From contig JAJFKS010000005.1 of assembly GCA_021773115.1 (NCBI GenBank), positions 124,001-188,000 of the forward strand: 64,000 bases of DNA, in the 5' to 3' direction. The position numbers and the translations under genes were made by a program. The notes beneath the pieces were generated by a model. The model worked only from the letters and a program-made list of their open reading frames with translations, was not told where the DNA came from and searched no databases. This DNA comes from Woeseiaceae bacterium (GTDB taxonomy: Bacteria; Pseudomonadota; Gammaproteobacteria; Steroidobacterales; Woeseiaceae). The first letter of the stretch is position 1; every line of letters begins with the position of its first letter. Positions 43,959 through 52,213 of this stretch are shown in pieces.

Positions 43959-46218
43959 GTGGTGGGCATTGTTGCTGCTGAATCTTATTTCCTGCAGTGT
44001 GGCTGGAAGCAATGCAAAACTTGATTTGCCAGATCTCAGCGACGCGCAATATCGCTGGATCGCGTCGCGAATATTCGAAAACGAGACCAACGGCAAGACG
44101 AAAAACCTGACCTTCTGGGGAGCCGGTGAGGACTTTCCGTCAATGGGGATCGGGCACTTCATCTGGTTTCCCGAGGGTGTCGACGCGCCATTCGACGAAA
44201 CTTTCCCGGCGATGCTGGATTACGTCAGTGAGCACAGCAACGCATGCGTGACAGTACCGGAGTGGTTGCGGGAAAGACCGGTGCGCGACGCGCCGTGGAG
44301 TGACAAGGAAAGTTTCGATGCGCTGCAGGAGTCACAGCCCGTCGCATCGCTGCGGCAGTGGCTGGCAAATACCGCACCGCAACAGGCGCAATTCATCGTC
44401 GCGAGTTTCACGCAACGATGGAACGCGCTGCCGCTCGAAGCCGCTAACAAAGCGGAGCTGACTCGTCTTCTGCAAGGATTGCTCGGTACATCAGAAGGCT
44501 TGTTCGCCGTAATCGACTATTACAACTTCAAAGGTATCGGCAGCAACCCGCGCGAACGATACGCGGGTGAGGGTTGGGGTCTGGTACAGGTACTCAGCGA
44601 TGTTGCAACCGCGTCCAACAACGGTGCCGAGTTAGTCGAGCAGTTCAGTCAAGCCGCGGCGAATCGCCTTGCACAACGGGTCGCCAACGCGCCGCCGGAA
44701 CGGCGTGAGGCGCGTTGGCTCGAAGGATGGTACAGACGTGTCGCGGCCTACACCGACACGGCACCAGTACTCGCCGCACCGACAGCTAGCCAGTATCGTG
44801 TTCCACCGTACCTGCAATCGGTATCGGCGGACGGTGCCACTATTGTCTGGTTTAGCGAGAGCGCGAACGCCGCGACGGTGCGCGTCGAGGGCGACGCGAC
44901 GAATGTGATCGCGCGTTCGCCACGCCTCGCCTGTGAGCTCGCGTACCACCTCGCCGAGTTTCGCGATGTCGATACGGCACGGTCGTTGCCCTATCGACAC
45001 GAAATAAGCCTGCAGGGGCTCGAGTCGGACCGAAGCTATCGCGTCGATATCGATCAGGATGGCGACGCTTCGATGCTGGAATTGCGGACGCCCGCATCTG
45101 CAAAGGCACGATTCGTGGTTTATGCCGACAGCGAAACCGAGCCTGAATCAAGCGGTGCACATGTCGCGTGGCCGGTACCCGGTGCGGTCGGTAACGAGCG
45201 GCAATATCCGGCCGATCAAACCACGGGCTATGCGGCGAACCTGGCCATCATGGCCGCCAGCAAACCCGATTTCATCGCGATTGCCGGGGACCTCGTGCAG
45301 TCGGGCGGCGAGCAACGCGATTGGGATGAGTTCTGGCGACAAAATGCAACGCTCGCGGCATCCGTGCCAATCGTACCGGCCTTGGGCAACCACGACTACT
45401 ACGGTGGCCCGGGCGAACTCGGCGGCTACGGAGGCGCAGCATCGGAACGGGCGGCGTCGAAGTATCAGAGCTATTTTGGCCGACCGCCTTACTACGTCCT
45501 CAATGACGGCCCTGTCGCGCTGATCGTACTCGATGCCAATAACGGCAAGCCCGAACGGTCTCCGACGGATACCAACTGGTACTTAAGCGACACCGCCCCG
45601 GAATGGCAGGAGGGCTCAGAGCAAATGCGGTGGCTGCATGAGACCCTGGCCGAGGCACAAAGCGACAAAGCGTTCACGTTCGTGATGTTTCATCCGGCAC
45701 CGTATTCCTCCGGCGTCCATGGCAGGGTGCCAGGAATTGGCGACGCTGAAAACTTCTCCTCGGGACACCCTCTGCGGGAGCTCACGCCACTCTTTTTACG
45801 TTACGGCGTCGACGCTGTGTTCAATGGTCATGACGAGATGTACGAGCATTCGCTGGTGAAAGGGACGGAGCACAGGTCAGACGGTCGTGAAACGAACCAC
45901 AGCGTGCATTTTTTCACGGTGGGTATCGGTGGTGACGGGCTTCGCGGAATTGACACCGGTACCCATAATCCCTACAGCCTGTTCACTGCAGATGAAAATT
46001 CGCCGGAGCTATATGACGCCAACGGGGTCCTGCAGGATGGCGGAAAACACTACGGTCATCTCCTGGTCGACGTCGGACGTCAGGGCGACGGCCATTGGGA
46101 GGCACGTTTTGAACCTGTTTACGTATTCCCCGTCATGGACGCGCACGGCGAAGTGCAGTCATTTGAGCGGCGCGTCTATGACGATGCACTCACATTGAGA
46201 CGTGAACATGTCGATTAA
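43945..46218 (+). CDS. Lipoprotein fusing a lysozyme-like domain to a purple-acid-phosphatase-like metallophosphoesterase
   Basis: About 757 residues. The signal MAHFLWWALLLLNLISC ends in a lipobox Cys17, although the n-region lacks a basic residue; a longer GTG start at 43885 is possible. Residues about 28-275 contain RIFENETNG followed 20 residues on by MGIGHFIWFPEG, the Glu...GIGH spacing seen in phage-type lysozymes. Then a fibronectin-like PAP N-domain (about 285-390) and a calcineurin-like phosphoesterase (about 395-740): VVYADSE, AGDLVQSGG, LGNHDYY, MFHPAPYSS, NGHDEMYEH. First and last motifs deviate from DxH and GHxH. It ends inside the next gene. Confidence 0.7.
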   Translation: MAHFLWWALLLLNLISCSVAGSNAKLDLPDLSDAQYRWIASRIFENETNGKTKNLTFWGAGEDFPSMGIGHFIWFPEGVDAPFDETFPAMLDYVSEHSNACVTVPEWLRERPVRDAPWSDKESFDALQESQPVASLRQWLANTAPQQAQFIVASFTQRWNALPLEAANKAELTRLLQGLLGTSEGLFAVIDYYNFKGIGSNPRERYAGEGWGLVQVLSDVATASNNGAELVEQFSQAAANRLAQRVANAPPERREARWLEGWYRRVAAYTDTAPVLAAPTASQYRVPPYLQSVSADGATIVWFSESANAATVRVEGDATNVIARSPRLACELAYHLAEFRDVDTARSLPYRHEISLQGLESDRSYRVDIDQDGDASMLELRTPASAKARFVVYADSETEPESSGAHVAWPVPGAVGNERQYPADQTTGYAANLAIMAASKPDFIAIAGDLVQSGGEQRDWDEFWRQNATLAASVPIVPALGNHDYYGGPGELGGYGGAASERAASKYQSYFGRPPYYVLNDGPVALIVLDANNGKPERSPTDTNWYLSDTAPEWQEGSEQMRWLHETLAEAQSDKAFTFVMFHPAPYSSGVHGRVPGIGDAENFSSGHPLRELTPLFLRYGVDAVFNGHDEMYEHSLVKGTEHRSDGRETNHSVHFFTVGIGGDGLRGIDTGTHNPYSLFTADENSPELYDANGVLQDGGKHYGHLLVDVGRQGDGHWEARFEPVYVFPVMDAHGEVQSFERRVYDDALTLRREHVD

Positions 46219-47677
46219 TATTGGCGGCCTCGATGCAGCGATCATCATTGCTTACATGCTCGCCGTTCTCGCGTTCGGACTCTGGCTGGGACGTGGCCGG
46301 CAAACAGCGACGCGTTATTTTCTCGGCGATCGCTCCTTGCCGTGGGGCGCTTTGTTGTTGTCAATCGTCGCGACCGAGACCAGTACCGTCACATTCCTGA
46401 GTCTCCCGGGACTGGCTGCCGCCGCCGGCGGTAACCTGACGTTCCTGCAAATTACGATTGGCTATATTGCCGGCAGAACCGCTGTCATATTTATATTGCT
46501 GCCGTTGTATTTCCGCGGTAAACCCTTCACGGCCTACGAGGTTCTTGAAACGCGATTTGGCATGGCAAGTCGGCGTCTCGTATCGAGCCTGTTTTTGCTG
46601 ACGCGCAACGCCAGCGATGCGTTGCGGCTGTTCCTGACCGCGCTCGTGTTACAGATCGTCCTCGGCCTCGATTTGAACCTGAGCGTGATCTGCATCGGCG
46701 CGGTCACGATTCTCTATACGTTTATCGGTGGCGCGAGATCGGTCATTTGGAACGACTGTGTTCAGTTCGTCATTTACATGTTTGGTGCGGCAGCAGCAGC
46801 TTACGTCATCGTTGGCGAAGCGCCAGGTGGTTTGGAGCACATCGTGGAGTTCGCGAATGACAGCGACAAACTGCGAATCTTTGATTTCGATATGAGCCTT
46901 ACGAAGCCCGGCATGACGTTTTGGGCTGGGCTCGCAGGCGGTGCATTTCTTACGGCCGCAACGCATGGAACAGACCAGATGATGGTGCAGCGTTACCTGT
47001 CAGCTCGAAACCAGCGCGATGCATCGTTGGCGCTCGGTATCAGTGGCTTCATCGTGTTGTTGCAGTTCGCCGTGTTCCTGCTGATCGGTATCGGACTCGC
47101 AGCGATGTTCAATATCACGGATGCAGGCTCGACGGTTAACGTCAAGAATGACCAGCTGCTCGCGTACTTTATCGTCAATTACATGCCGGCAGGACTGCTG
47201 GGTATCACGCTCGCCGCCGTGTTCGCCGCGGCGATGTCAACGCTTTCAAGCTCTTTAAATTCCTCGGCGGCGGCATTCATCAATGATATTTACCTGCCGC
47301 TGCAAAAAAATGAACCGGCCGAAGCACGCAAACTGACTGCGAGCCGTGTGGCGACGGTCGTGTTCGGATTCGTGCAAATTGCCATCGCACTTGCCTTCGG
47401 CCTGCTGACGTCAAACGAAAGTATTGTCGCAAATGTTCTCAAGATCAGTGGGTTTGCTGCAGGTCCCGTGCTGGGCCTCTACTTCCTGGGTGTTTTCGCG
47501 CCGAACGTGCGCCAACGATCGGCATTATCGGGATTCGTTGTCGGCGTCGGTGTATTGTCTGTTATTGCCTATTCAACACCTGTCCATTGGGCATGGTATG
47601 CGCTATTCGGTTCCATGGTGACACTTTTGGCCGGCAATCTCGCGAATCGTCTGGAGGGACGTAAACTTGAGCAATGA
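46208..47677 (+). CDS. Sodium:solute symporter (SSS family)
   Basis: About 489 residues from ATG 46208 (GTG 46202 is also open); GAGA lies 7 nt upstream, inside the preceding coding region. About thirteen membrane helices. Diagnostic parts are RYFLGDRSLPWGALLLSIVATETSTVTFLSLPG, FIGGARSVIWNDCVQ, GTDQMMVQRYLSARN and LAAVFAAAMSTLSSSLNSSAAAF with the Na2-site serines. Members carry sugars, sialic acid, amino acids or pantothenate with sodium. Next to muramic-acid genes, a MurNAc or related sugar is a possible cargo. It overlaps the flavoprotein gene by 11 nt. Confidence 0.9.
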   Translation: MSINIGGLDAAIIIAYMLAVLAFGLWLGRGRQTATRYFLGDRSLPWGALLLSIVATETSTVTFLSLPGLAAAAGGNLTFLQITIGYIAGRTAVIFILLPLYFRGKPFTAYEVLETRFGMASRRLVSSLFLLTRNASDALRLFLTALVLQIVLGLDLNLSVICIGAVTILYTFIGGARSVIWNDCVQFVIYMFGAAAAAYVIVGEAPGGLEHIVEFANDSDKLRIFDFDMSLTKPGMTFWAGLAGGAFLTAATHGTDQMMVQRYLSARNQRDASLALGISGFIVLLQFAVFLLIGIGLAAMFNITDAGSTVNVKNDQLLAYFIVNYMPAGLLGITLAAVFAAAMSTLSSSLNSSAAAFINDIYLPLQKNEPAEARKLTASRVATVVFGFVQIAIALAFGLLTSNESIVANVLKISGFAAGPVLGLYFLGVFAPNVRQRSALSGFVVGVGVLSVIAYSTPVHWAWYALFGSMVTLLAGNLANRLEGRKLEQ

Positions 47678-49055
47678 CATCGTTGCGGCGCTGCAGGATA
47701 TCGTCGGTGAGCGGCACGTACTTAGCGGTGACGCGGTTGCCGAAATTGGATTTCCCTGGAACACCCATTCCGGGTGCGCGGCACGAGCAATCGTCAAGCC
47801 TGCAAGCACCGAAGAAGTGGCGGCGATTATGCGTTGCTGCAACCTGGCCGGGCAAACTGTCGTGCCGTTTGGCGGTATGACCAATCTCGTGCAGGGTTGT
47901 GCGACGGCCGCCGATGATATCGTCCTGTCGCTCGCGCGCATGAATCGCGTTGAAGACGTCGATCGGCCGGCTGCGACAATGACCGCACAGGCCGGCGTCA
48001 CCCTGCACGCTGCTCAAGAGGCGGCTGCGGCGGCAGATTTGTTTTTTCCGCTTGATATTGGTGCGCGCGCCAGCTGCCAGCTCGGGGGACTTGCGGCCAA
48101 CAACGCCGGTGGTAACAAAGTCATTCGTTACGGGATGACACGGGACACAGTTCTCGGGCTCGAGGCTGTGCTGGCGGACGGCACGGTCATCTCATCGATG
48201 AACCGTTACATCAAGAATAACTCCGGCTTTGATCTGAAGCACTTGTTTATCGGTAGTGAGGGGGTGCTCGGCATAATTACGCGACTCGTATTCCGCCTGC
48301 GCGCCACGGCTCGCAGCCACAACGTTGCGTTGCTGGCTTGCGGGAGTTTTGACGATGTAATCGCGATGCTTGAAATCGCAAATCGCACATTGCCGACTAC
48401 AATCAGCGCGTTCGAAGTGATGTGGGACAGCTTTTACGATCGCGCCGTGCAGCCGCGCGGCAGATTGGCGCCGCCGCTGGAGCCGGGTGCCGGACTCTAC
48501 GTTCTTATCGAGACCATGGGTGTTGATCAGGAACACGACACGACGGCGTTCGAGGCGCTGCTTGAAGATCTGATGAATCAAGATCTGTGTGTTGACGGTA
48601 TGCTCGCCAAGTCGGATCGTGAACGCGAGCTTATCTGGGAGATTCGCGACGAGGTTGAGCCGGTAATTGGCGGCGCACACAATTTTGACGTTAGCCTGCG
48701 AAGTGCTGACGTTGGCGAGTACGTGAGTAAGGTCGAGGCGGCGATCACAGCGCTGTTTCCGGAGGCCAGTGTCATCGGATTCGGCCACCTCGGCGATAAC
48801 AACGTGCACATATCGGTGGCGGATGTTGTTTGGGATGACAAAAAGATTCGGCAGGTCGAAGAGCAGGTATACGGCTGCCTTGCGCCCTTCGATGGCGCGA
48901 TCTCGGCGGAGCATGGTATCGGTCTCGAGAAGCGTGCGTATCTGCCAATCAGTCGCAGCCAGGCCGAGATCGAGTTGATGAAATCGCTGAAGCGCATGCT
49001 CGACCCGAAGAATATTTTGAACCCCGGCAAAGTTGTCGACGCAGCGTCGCAATGA
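47667..49055 (+). CDS. FAD-linked D-2-hydroxyacid (D-lactate-type) dehydrogenase, GlcD-like
   Basis: A 462-residue flavoprotein of the vanillyl-alcohol-oxidase/PCMH family. The FAD-binding half has VVPFGGMTNLVQG, MTAQAGVTLHAAQEAA, GARASCQLGGLAANNAGGNKVIRYGMTRD and FIGSEGVLGIITRL. The C-terminal half carries GFGHLGDNNVHIS metal-ligand histidines and SAEHGIGLEKR. This is the D-lactate/glycolate/D-2-hydroxyglutarate dehydrogenase group. MurQ in this locus releases D-lactate, which makes D-lactate the most attractive substrate. It is translationally overlapped with the symporter and faces namZ tail to tail 95 nt away. Confidence 0.87.
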   Translation: MSNDIVAALQDIVGERHVLSGDAVAEIGFPWNTHSGCAARAIVKPASTEEVAAIMRCCNLAGQTVVPFGGMTNLVQGCATAADDIVLSLARMNRVEDVDRPAATMTAQAGVTLHAAQEAAAAADLFFPLDIGARASCQLGGLAANNAGGNKVIRYGMTRDTVLGLEAVLADGTVISSMNRYIKNNSGFDLKHLFIGSEGVLGIITRLVFRLRATARSHNVALLACGSFDDVIAMLEIANRTLPTTISAFEVMWDSFYDRAVQPRGRLAPPLEPGAGLYVLIETMGVDQEHDTTAFEALLEDLMNQDLCVDGMLAKSDRERELIWEIRDEVEPVIGGAHNFDVSLRSADVGEYVSKVEAAITALFPEASVIGFGHLGDNNVHISVADVVWDDKKIRQVEEQVYGCLAPFDGAISAEHGIGLEKRAYLPISRSQAEIELMKSLKRMLDPKNILNPGKVVDAASQ

Positions 49056-49150
49056 GCCGGCAACTAGTCACGAATTGCAAATTGTTCGCCGGCGAGTCGG
49101 CCGTAGTGGATCTTGGTGGCCATTTGCTAGCGCCGGGACTCGCCGTGGCG

Positions 49151-50347
49151 TCAGTCGTACAGCAGGTAGTTAGCGCGTCGCGTATTGAATTCGTCAAGCC
49201 CGCTTTGGTATGCGGCCTGGATCTCAGTCACGCTCTTGCCGTCAAGCAAGGCCCCGAACGCGGCGTCATTGCCAAGCAGGCGAATATAGCGTTCGGTCTG
49301 CCAGTCATCAGGATACTCGAGCAACAGTTGCCGGGCGATGCTGAGACCGGTCGTCAGCGGTTCGAAGACAGTGCGGTCTGTTATCGTAAAGCGCACGCCT
49401 TCACAGGACTCTTCGGCAAACACACTCGCATCCGGCGTAAACTGTGTGGCCGTGAATGCGATACCCGGGATTTTCAGCGCGTTCAGTTTCCTGGCGAGCG
49501 ACGTACCGTCGAGCCACGGAGCGCCGATGAGCTCGAAGGGCGTATCGGTGCCGCGGCCCACAGACAGGTTGGTGGTCTCAAGCAATCCGATACCCGGATA
49601 CAACAAAGCCGCACGCTGGCTGCGCATATTGGGCGACGGATTTACCCAGGCCAGACCCGTGTCGTCGAGGAACTCGCCGCGTCGCCAGCCCTCAATGCGC
49701 ACCACCTGCAAGTCGAGGTCGAGACCCAGTTCATCCTTAAAGAGCTTGGCGAGTTCACCCACGGTCATGCCGTGGCGCACGGGGATCGTATGAAAGCCGA
49801 CGAACGACTGCAGGCCGTCATCGAGTACGGGCCCGGCGACATCAATACCGTTAATCGGGTTGGGGCGGTCGAGGACGACAAAGCGAACATTGTGTTGGGC
49901 GGCGGCCATCATGGCGTTTCCCAGCGTCGAAATGTAGGTGTAGAAGCGCGTGCCGATATCCTGGATATCAAAAACGAGCGTGTCGATGCCGGCGAGCATG
50001 GCCGGTGTCGGTCGACGTACCTCGCCGTACAGGCTAATGACCGGAATGCGCGTAGAGGCCTCAAGCTCATCACCGATGATCGGGATATCAAGTTTTCCGG
50101 AAAGACTGTGCTCGGGACTGAAAATGCGCACGAGCTCAAGCTTGCTTGCAGTGTGCAACAGCTGAATCGTACTGCGGCCGTCCCGGTTAAGACCGGTGTG
50201 ATTGGTAATCAGGCCAACACGGCTACCGGCCAGTTGTCGGAAACCGTCGCGTTCGAGCACGTCGACGCCGGGCAGCGTGTCGCCGGCGTCAACTGACTGG
50301 GCTGCAACGAGCAGCAAAAGGAAAAATAGAAAATGTCGAGATTTCAT
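49151..50347 (-). CDS. namZ: Exo-beta-N-acetylmuramidase NamZ (DUF1343, GH171), exported
   Basis: About 398 residues from ATG 50347, which gives a signal peptide (MKSRHFLFFLLLLVAAQSVDA). DUF1343 signatures are complete: GSRVGLITNHTGLN, RIFSPEHSLSG, ISLYGEVRRPTPAML, LVFDIQDIGTRFYTYISTLG, VLDRPNPING, GLAWVNPSPNMRS and PFELIGAPWLDG. NamZ of B. subtilis removes terminal MurNAc from the non-reducing end of glycan fragments. Here the freed MurNAc would be phosphorylated and opened by the divergent murK-murQ genes. Starts of namZ and murQ are only 20 bp apart. A 414-codon antisense frame across this gene is a shadow. Confidence 0.92.
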   Translation of the reverse strand: MKSRHFLFFLLLLVAAQSVDAGDTLPGVDVLERDGFRQLAGSRVGLITNHTGLNRDGRSTIQLLHTASKLELVRIFSPEHSLSGKLDIPIIGDELEASTRIPVISLYGEVRRPTPAMLAGIDTLVFDIQDIGTRFYTYISTLGNAMMAAAQHNVRFVVLDRPNPINGIDVAGPVLDDGLQSFVGFHTIPVRHGMTVGELAKLFKDELGLDLDLQVVRIEGWRRGEFLDDTGLAWVNPSPNMRSQRAALLYPGIGLLETTNLSVGRGTDTPFELIGAPWLDGTSLARKLNALKIPGIAFTATQFTPDASVFAEESCEGVRFTITDRTVFEPLTTGLSIARQLLLEYPDDWQTERYIRLLGNDAAFGALLDGKSVTEIQAAYQSGLDEFNTRRANYLLYD

Positions 50348-50367
50348 AGAATGGATACAGTAGAGCA

Positions 50368-51264
50368 ATGCACGAGAACTTGACAACTGAAGCGGCGAAT
50401 CCTGGTTCGACCGATCTGGATCGGCTGACTAGCGTCGAGCTCGTGCAGCTGATTAATGCCGAGGATGCGAATATCGCGGCTGCGGTCGCCGAACAATCCG
50501 AAGTGATTGCAGAGGCGGTTGATTTGATCGCAGCAAGACTTGCGGAGGGTGGGCGATTGATTTATCTCGGCGCGGGAACGTCTGGTCGGCTCGGGGTACT
50601 GGACGCCTCCGAGTGTCCGCCGACCTTCAACGCTGATCCATCACAGGTTGTGGGTTTGATCGCAGGTGGTGACGAAGCGCTGCGGCGCGCCATTGAAGGG
50701 GCGGAGGACTCCGCGGATCTTGGTGCCGAGAACCTCAGGCAGCTGAAACTGACCGCGAAGGACGTCGTTGTTGGCATCGCTGCCAGCGGCACCACGCCCT
50801 ATGTCTTGGGAGCGCTGGACGAAGCGCGCTCAATAGGCGCGGCGACCATCGGCCTGACATGCAATCGTGATGCGCCGATAGCTCTGCACGCCGACATTTC
50901 GATAGCGGTCGTTACAGGTCCCGAAGTGCTGGCCGGGTCAACCCGTATGAAAGCCGGCACCGCCACCAAGATGGTACTCAACATGCTAAGCACGGCGTCG
51001 ATGGTCCGTTTAGGTAAGACATACGGCAACCTGATGGTTGACCTGCGCGCAAGCAACGAAAAGCTTATCGGCCGATCCTTGCGAATCCTGCAGTCATTGA
51101 GCGGGCTGACGCTGGGCGAGGCGAGGACCGTACTCGATGCCAGTGACGGGGAGCTCAAGACAGCCATTGTCAGTCAGCGGCTCGACATCAGCGCCGAAAA
51201 AGCACGGCAGCGCTTGCGGGATGCGAGCGGTCGCCTGCGTGCCGCGCTCGGTGAAGATGAGTAA
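50368..51264 (+). CDS. murQ: N-acetylmuramic acid 6-phosphate etherase
   Basis: A 298-residue SIS-domain lyase that splits MurNAc-6-phosphate into GlcNAc-6-phosphate and D-lactate in the cytoplasm. Signatures are LTTEAANPGSTDLDRL, RLIYLGAGTSGRLGVLDASECPPTF, AASGTTPYVLGAL, GPEVLAGSTRMKAGTATKMVLNML and the C-terminal UBA-like helices. Length equals E. coli MurQ. It starts a murQ-murK-carrier operon, overlapping murK by 8 nt, and is divergent from namZ. Confidence 0.97.
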   Translation: MHENLTTEAANPGSTDLDRLTSVELVQLINAEDANIAAAVAEQSEVIAEAVDLIAARLAEGGRLIYLGAGTSGRLGVLDASECPPTFNADPSQVVGLIAGGDEALRRAIEGAEDSADLGAENLRQLKLTAKDVVVGIAASGTTPYVLGALDEARSIGAATIGLTCNRDAPIALHADISIAVVTGPEVLAGSTRMKAGTATKMVLNMLSTASMVRLGKTYGNLMVDLRASNEKLIGRSLRILQSLSGLTLGEARTVLDASDGELKTAIVSQRLDISAEKARQRLRDASGRLRAALGEDE

Positions 51265-52213
51265 GCGCACACACATTCTTGGTATTGATGGTGGTGGCTC
51301 GAAAACAGCTGTGCGCATCGCCTTAATCGAAAACGACGGCGCGATACAAGTCGTCGGTGATGGGCACAGTGGTCCGTCCAATGTGCGCGCTGTTGGGCAG
51401 GCGCATGCAGAGATCAATCTCAATGTGGCAGTCGATGCGGCGCATCGCATGGCCGGGACTTCCAAAGACGTCATCGACTATGCGGTACTGGGTCTGGCCG
51501 GCAGTTCGTCGCCCGAGGTTAAATCCTTTATCGAAAACTGGGCCGCGCGAAGAGCACTCGCGAAAACCGTCGACATTGTGCACGACGCCGACCCGGTGCT
51601 GGCGGTCGGCGCACCTGATGGTGATGGTATCGCCCTCATCGTCGGCACGGGTTCTGCGGCGATCGGTCGCGGCAGCGATGGGCAGCGTCTGGTCACAGGT
51701 GGCTGGGGACACTGGTTCGGTGACACTGGCAGCGGCTACGACCTCGGACGTCGGGCGTTGGCAGCCGTGGCCGATGCGGTGGATGGTGTCGGGCCCGAAA
51801 CGCTACTCGTAGAGCGCGTTCTGCGGCATCTGCACACCGACAATCCTCGCGAGATACTGAAACAGCTTGGTCGCAATACCGATGTGAGTCGTGAGATTGC
51901 GTCGGTCGCGCGTATTCTGCTGGCTGCGGCCGAAGACGGTGACGAGGTTGCCAATGTCATTGTCACCGCTGCCGCCGCTGGCACGGCAGCGCTGGTGCGC
52001 GCGACGATCGACAAACTTGGCCTGGAGCATGATGCGCCATTGGCGATTGCTGGCGGAGTGGTGTGTTCGAACACAATGTACCGCGAAACCTTGTTGCAGA
52101 ATTTACGAGCGCAGGGAATCGAACCTGCGTTAGTTACCGTCGTGCACGAGCCGGTCGAAGGCTGCCTGCTAATGGCGCGTGAACGCCTGCTTGGCACAAA
52201 GACTGTGATGTGA
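51257..52213 (+). CDS. murK: BadF/BadG-type amino-sugar kinase (MurNAc/GlcNAc kinase, MurK-like)
   Basis: About 318 residues from ATG 51257; the frame extends back to 51137 but that part overlaps murQ. It is an ASKHA-fold kinase: phosphate-1 LGIDGGGSKTAVRI, LIVGTGSAAIGRG, GWGHWFGDTGSGYDLGR and adenosine-type AIAGGVVCSN. The family includes eukaryotic-type GlcNAc kinase and clostridial MurK, which phosphorylates both MurNAc and GlcNAc. With NamZ and MurQ as neighbours, MurNAc is the expected substrate, giving MurQ its 6-phosphate. The gene symbol is an inference from context. Confidence 0.85.
   Translation: MSKRTHILGIDGGGSKTAVRIALIENDGAIQVVGDGHSGPSNVRAVGQAHAEINLNVAVDAAHRMAGTSKDVIDYAVLGLAGSSSPEVKSFIENWAARRALAKTVDIVHDADPVLAVGAPDGDGIALIVGTGSAAIGRGSDGQRLVTGGWGHWFGDTGSGYDLGRRALAAVADAVDGVGPETLLVERVLRHLHTDNPREILKQLGRNTDVSREIASVARILLAAAEDGDEVANVIVTAAAAGTAALVRATIDKLGLEHDAPLAIAGGVVCSNTMYRETLLQNLRAQGIEPALVTVVHEPVEGCLLMARERLLGTKTVM

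Noticed and set aside
49052..50296. 414-codon open frame on the plus strand
   Set aside because: It is antisense to namZ, whose DUF1343 motifs are complete; the plus translation has no recognisable family.
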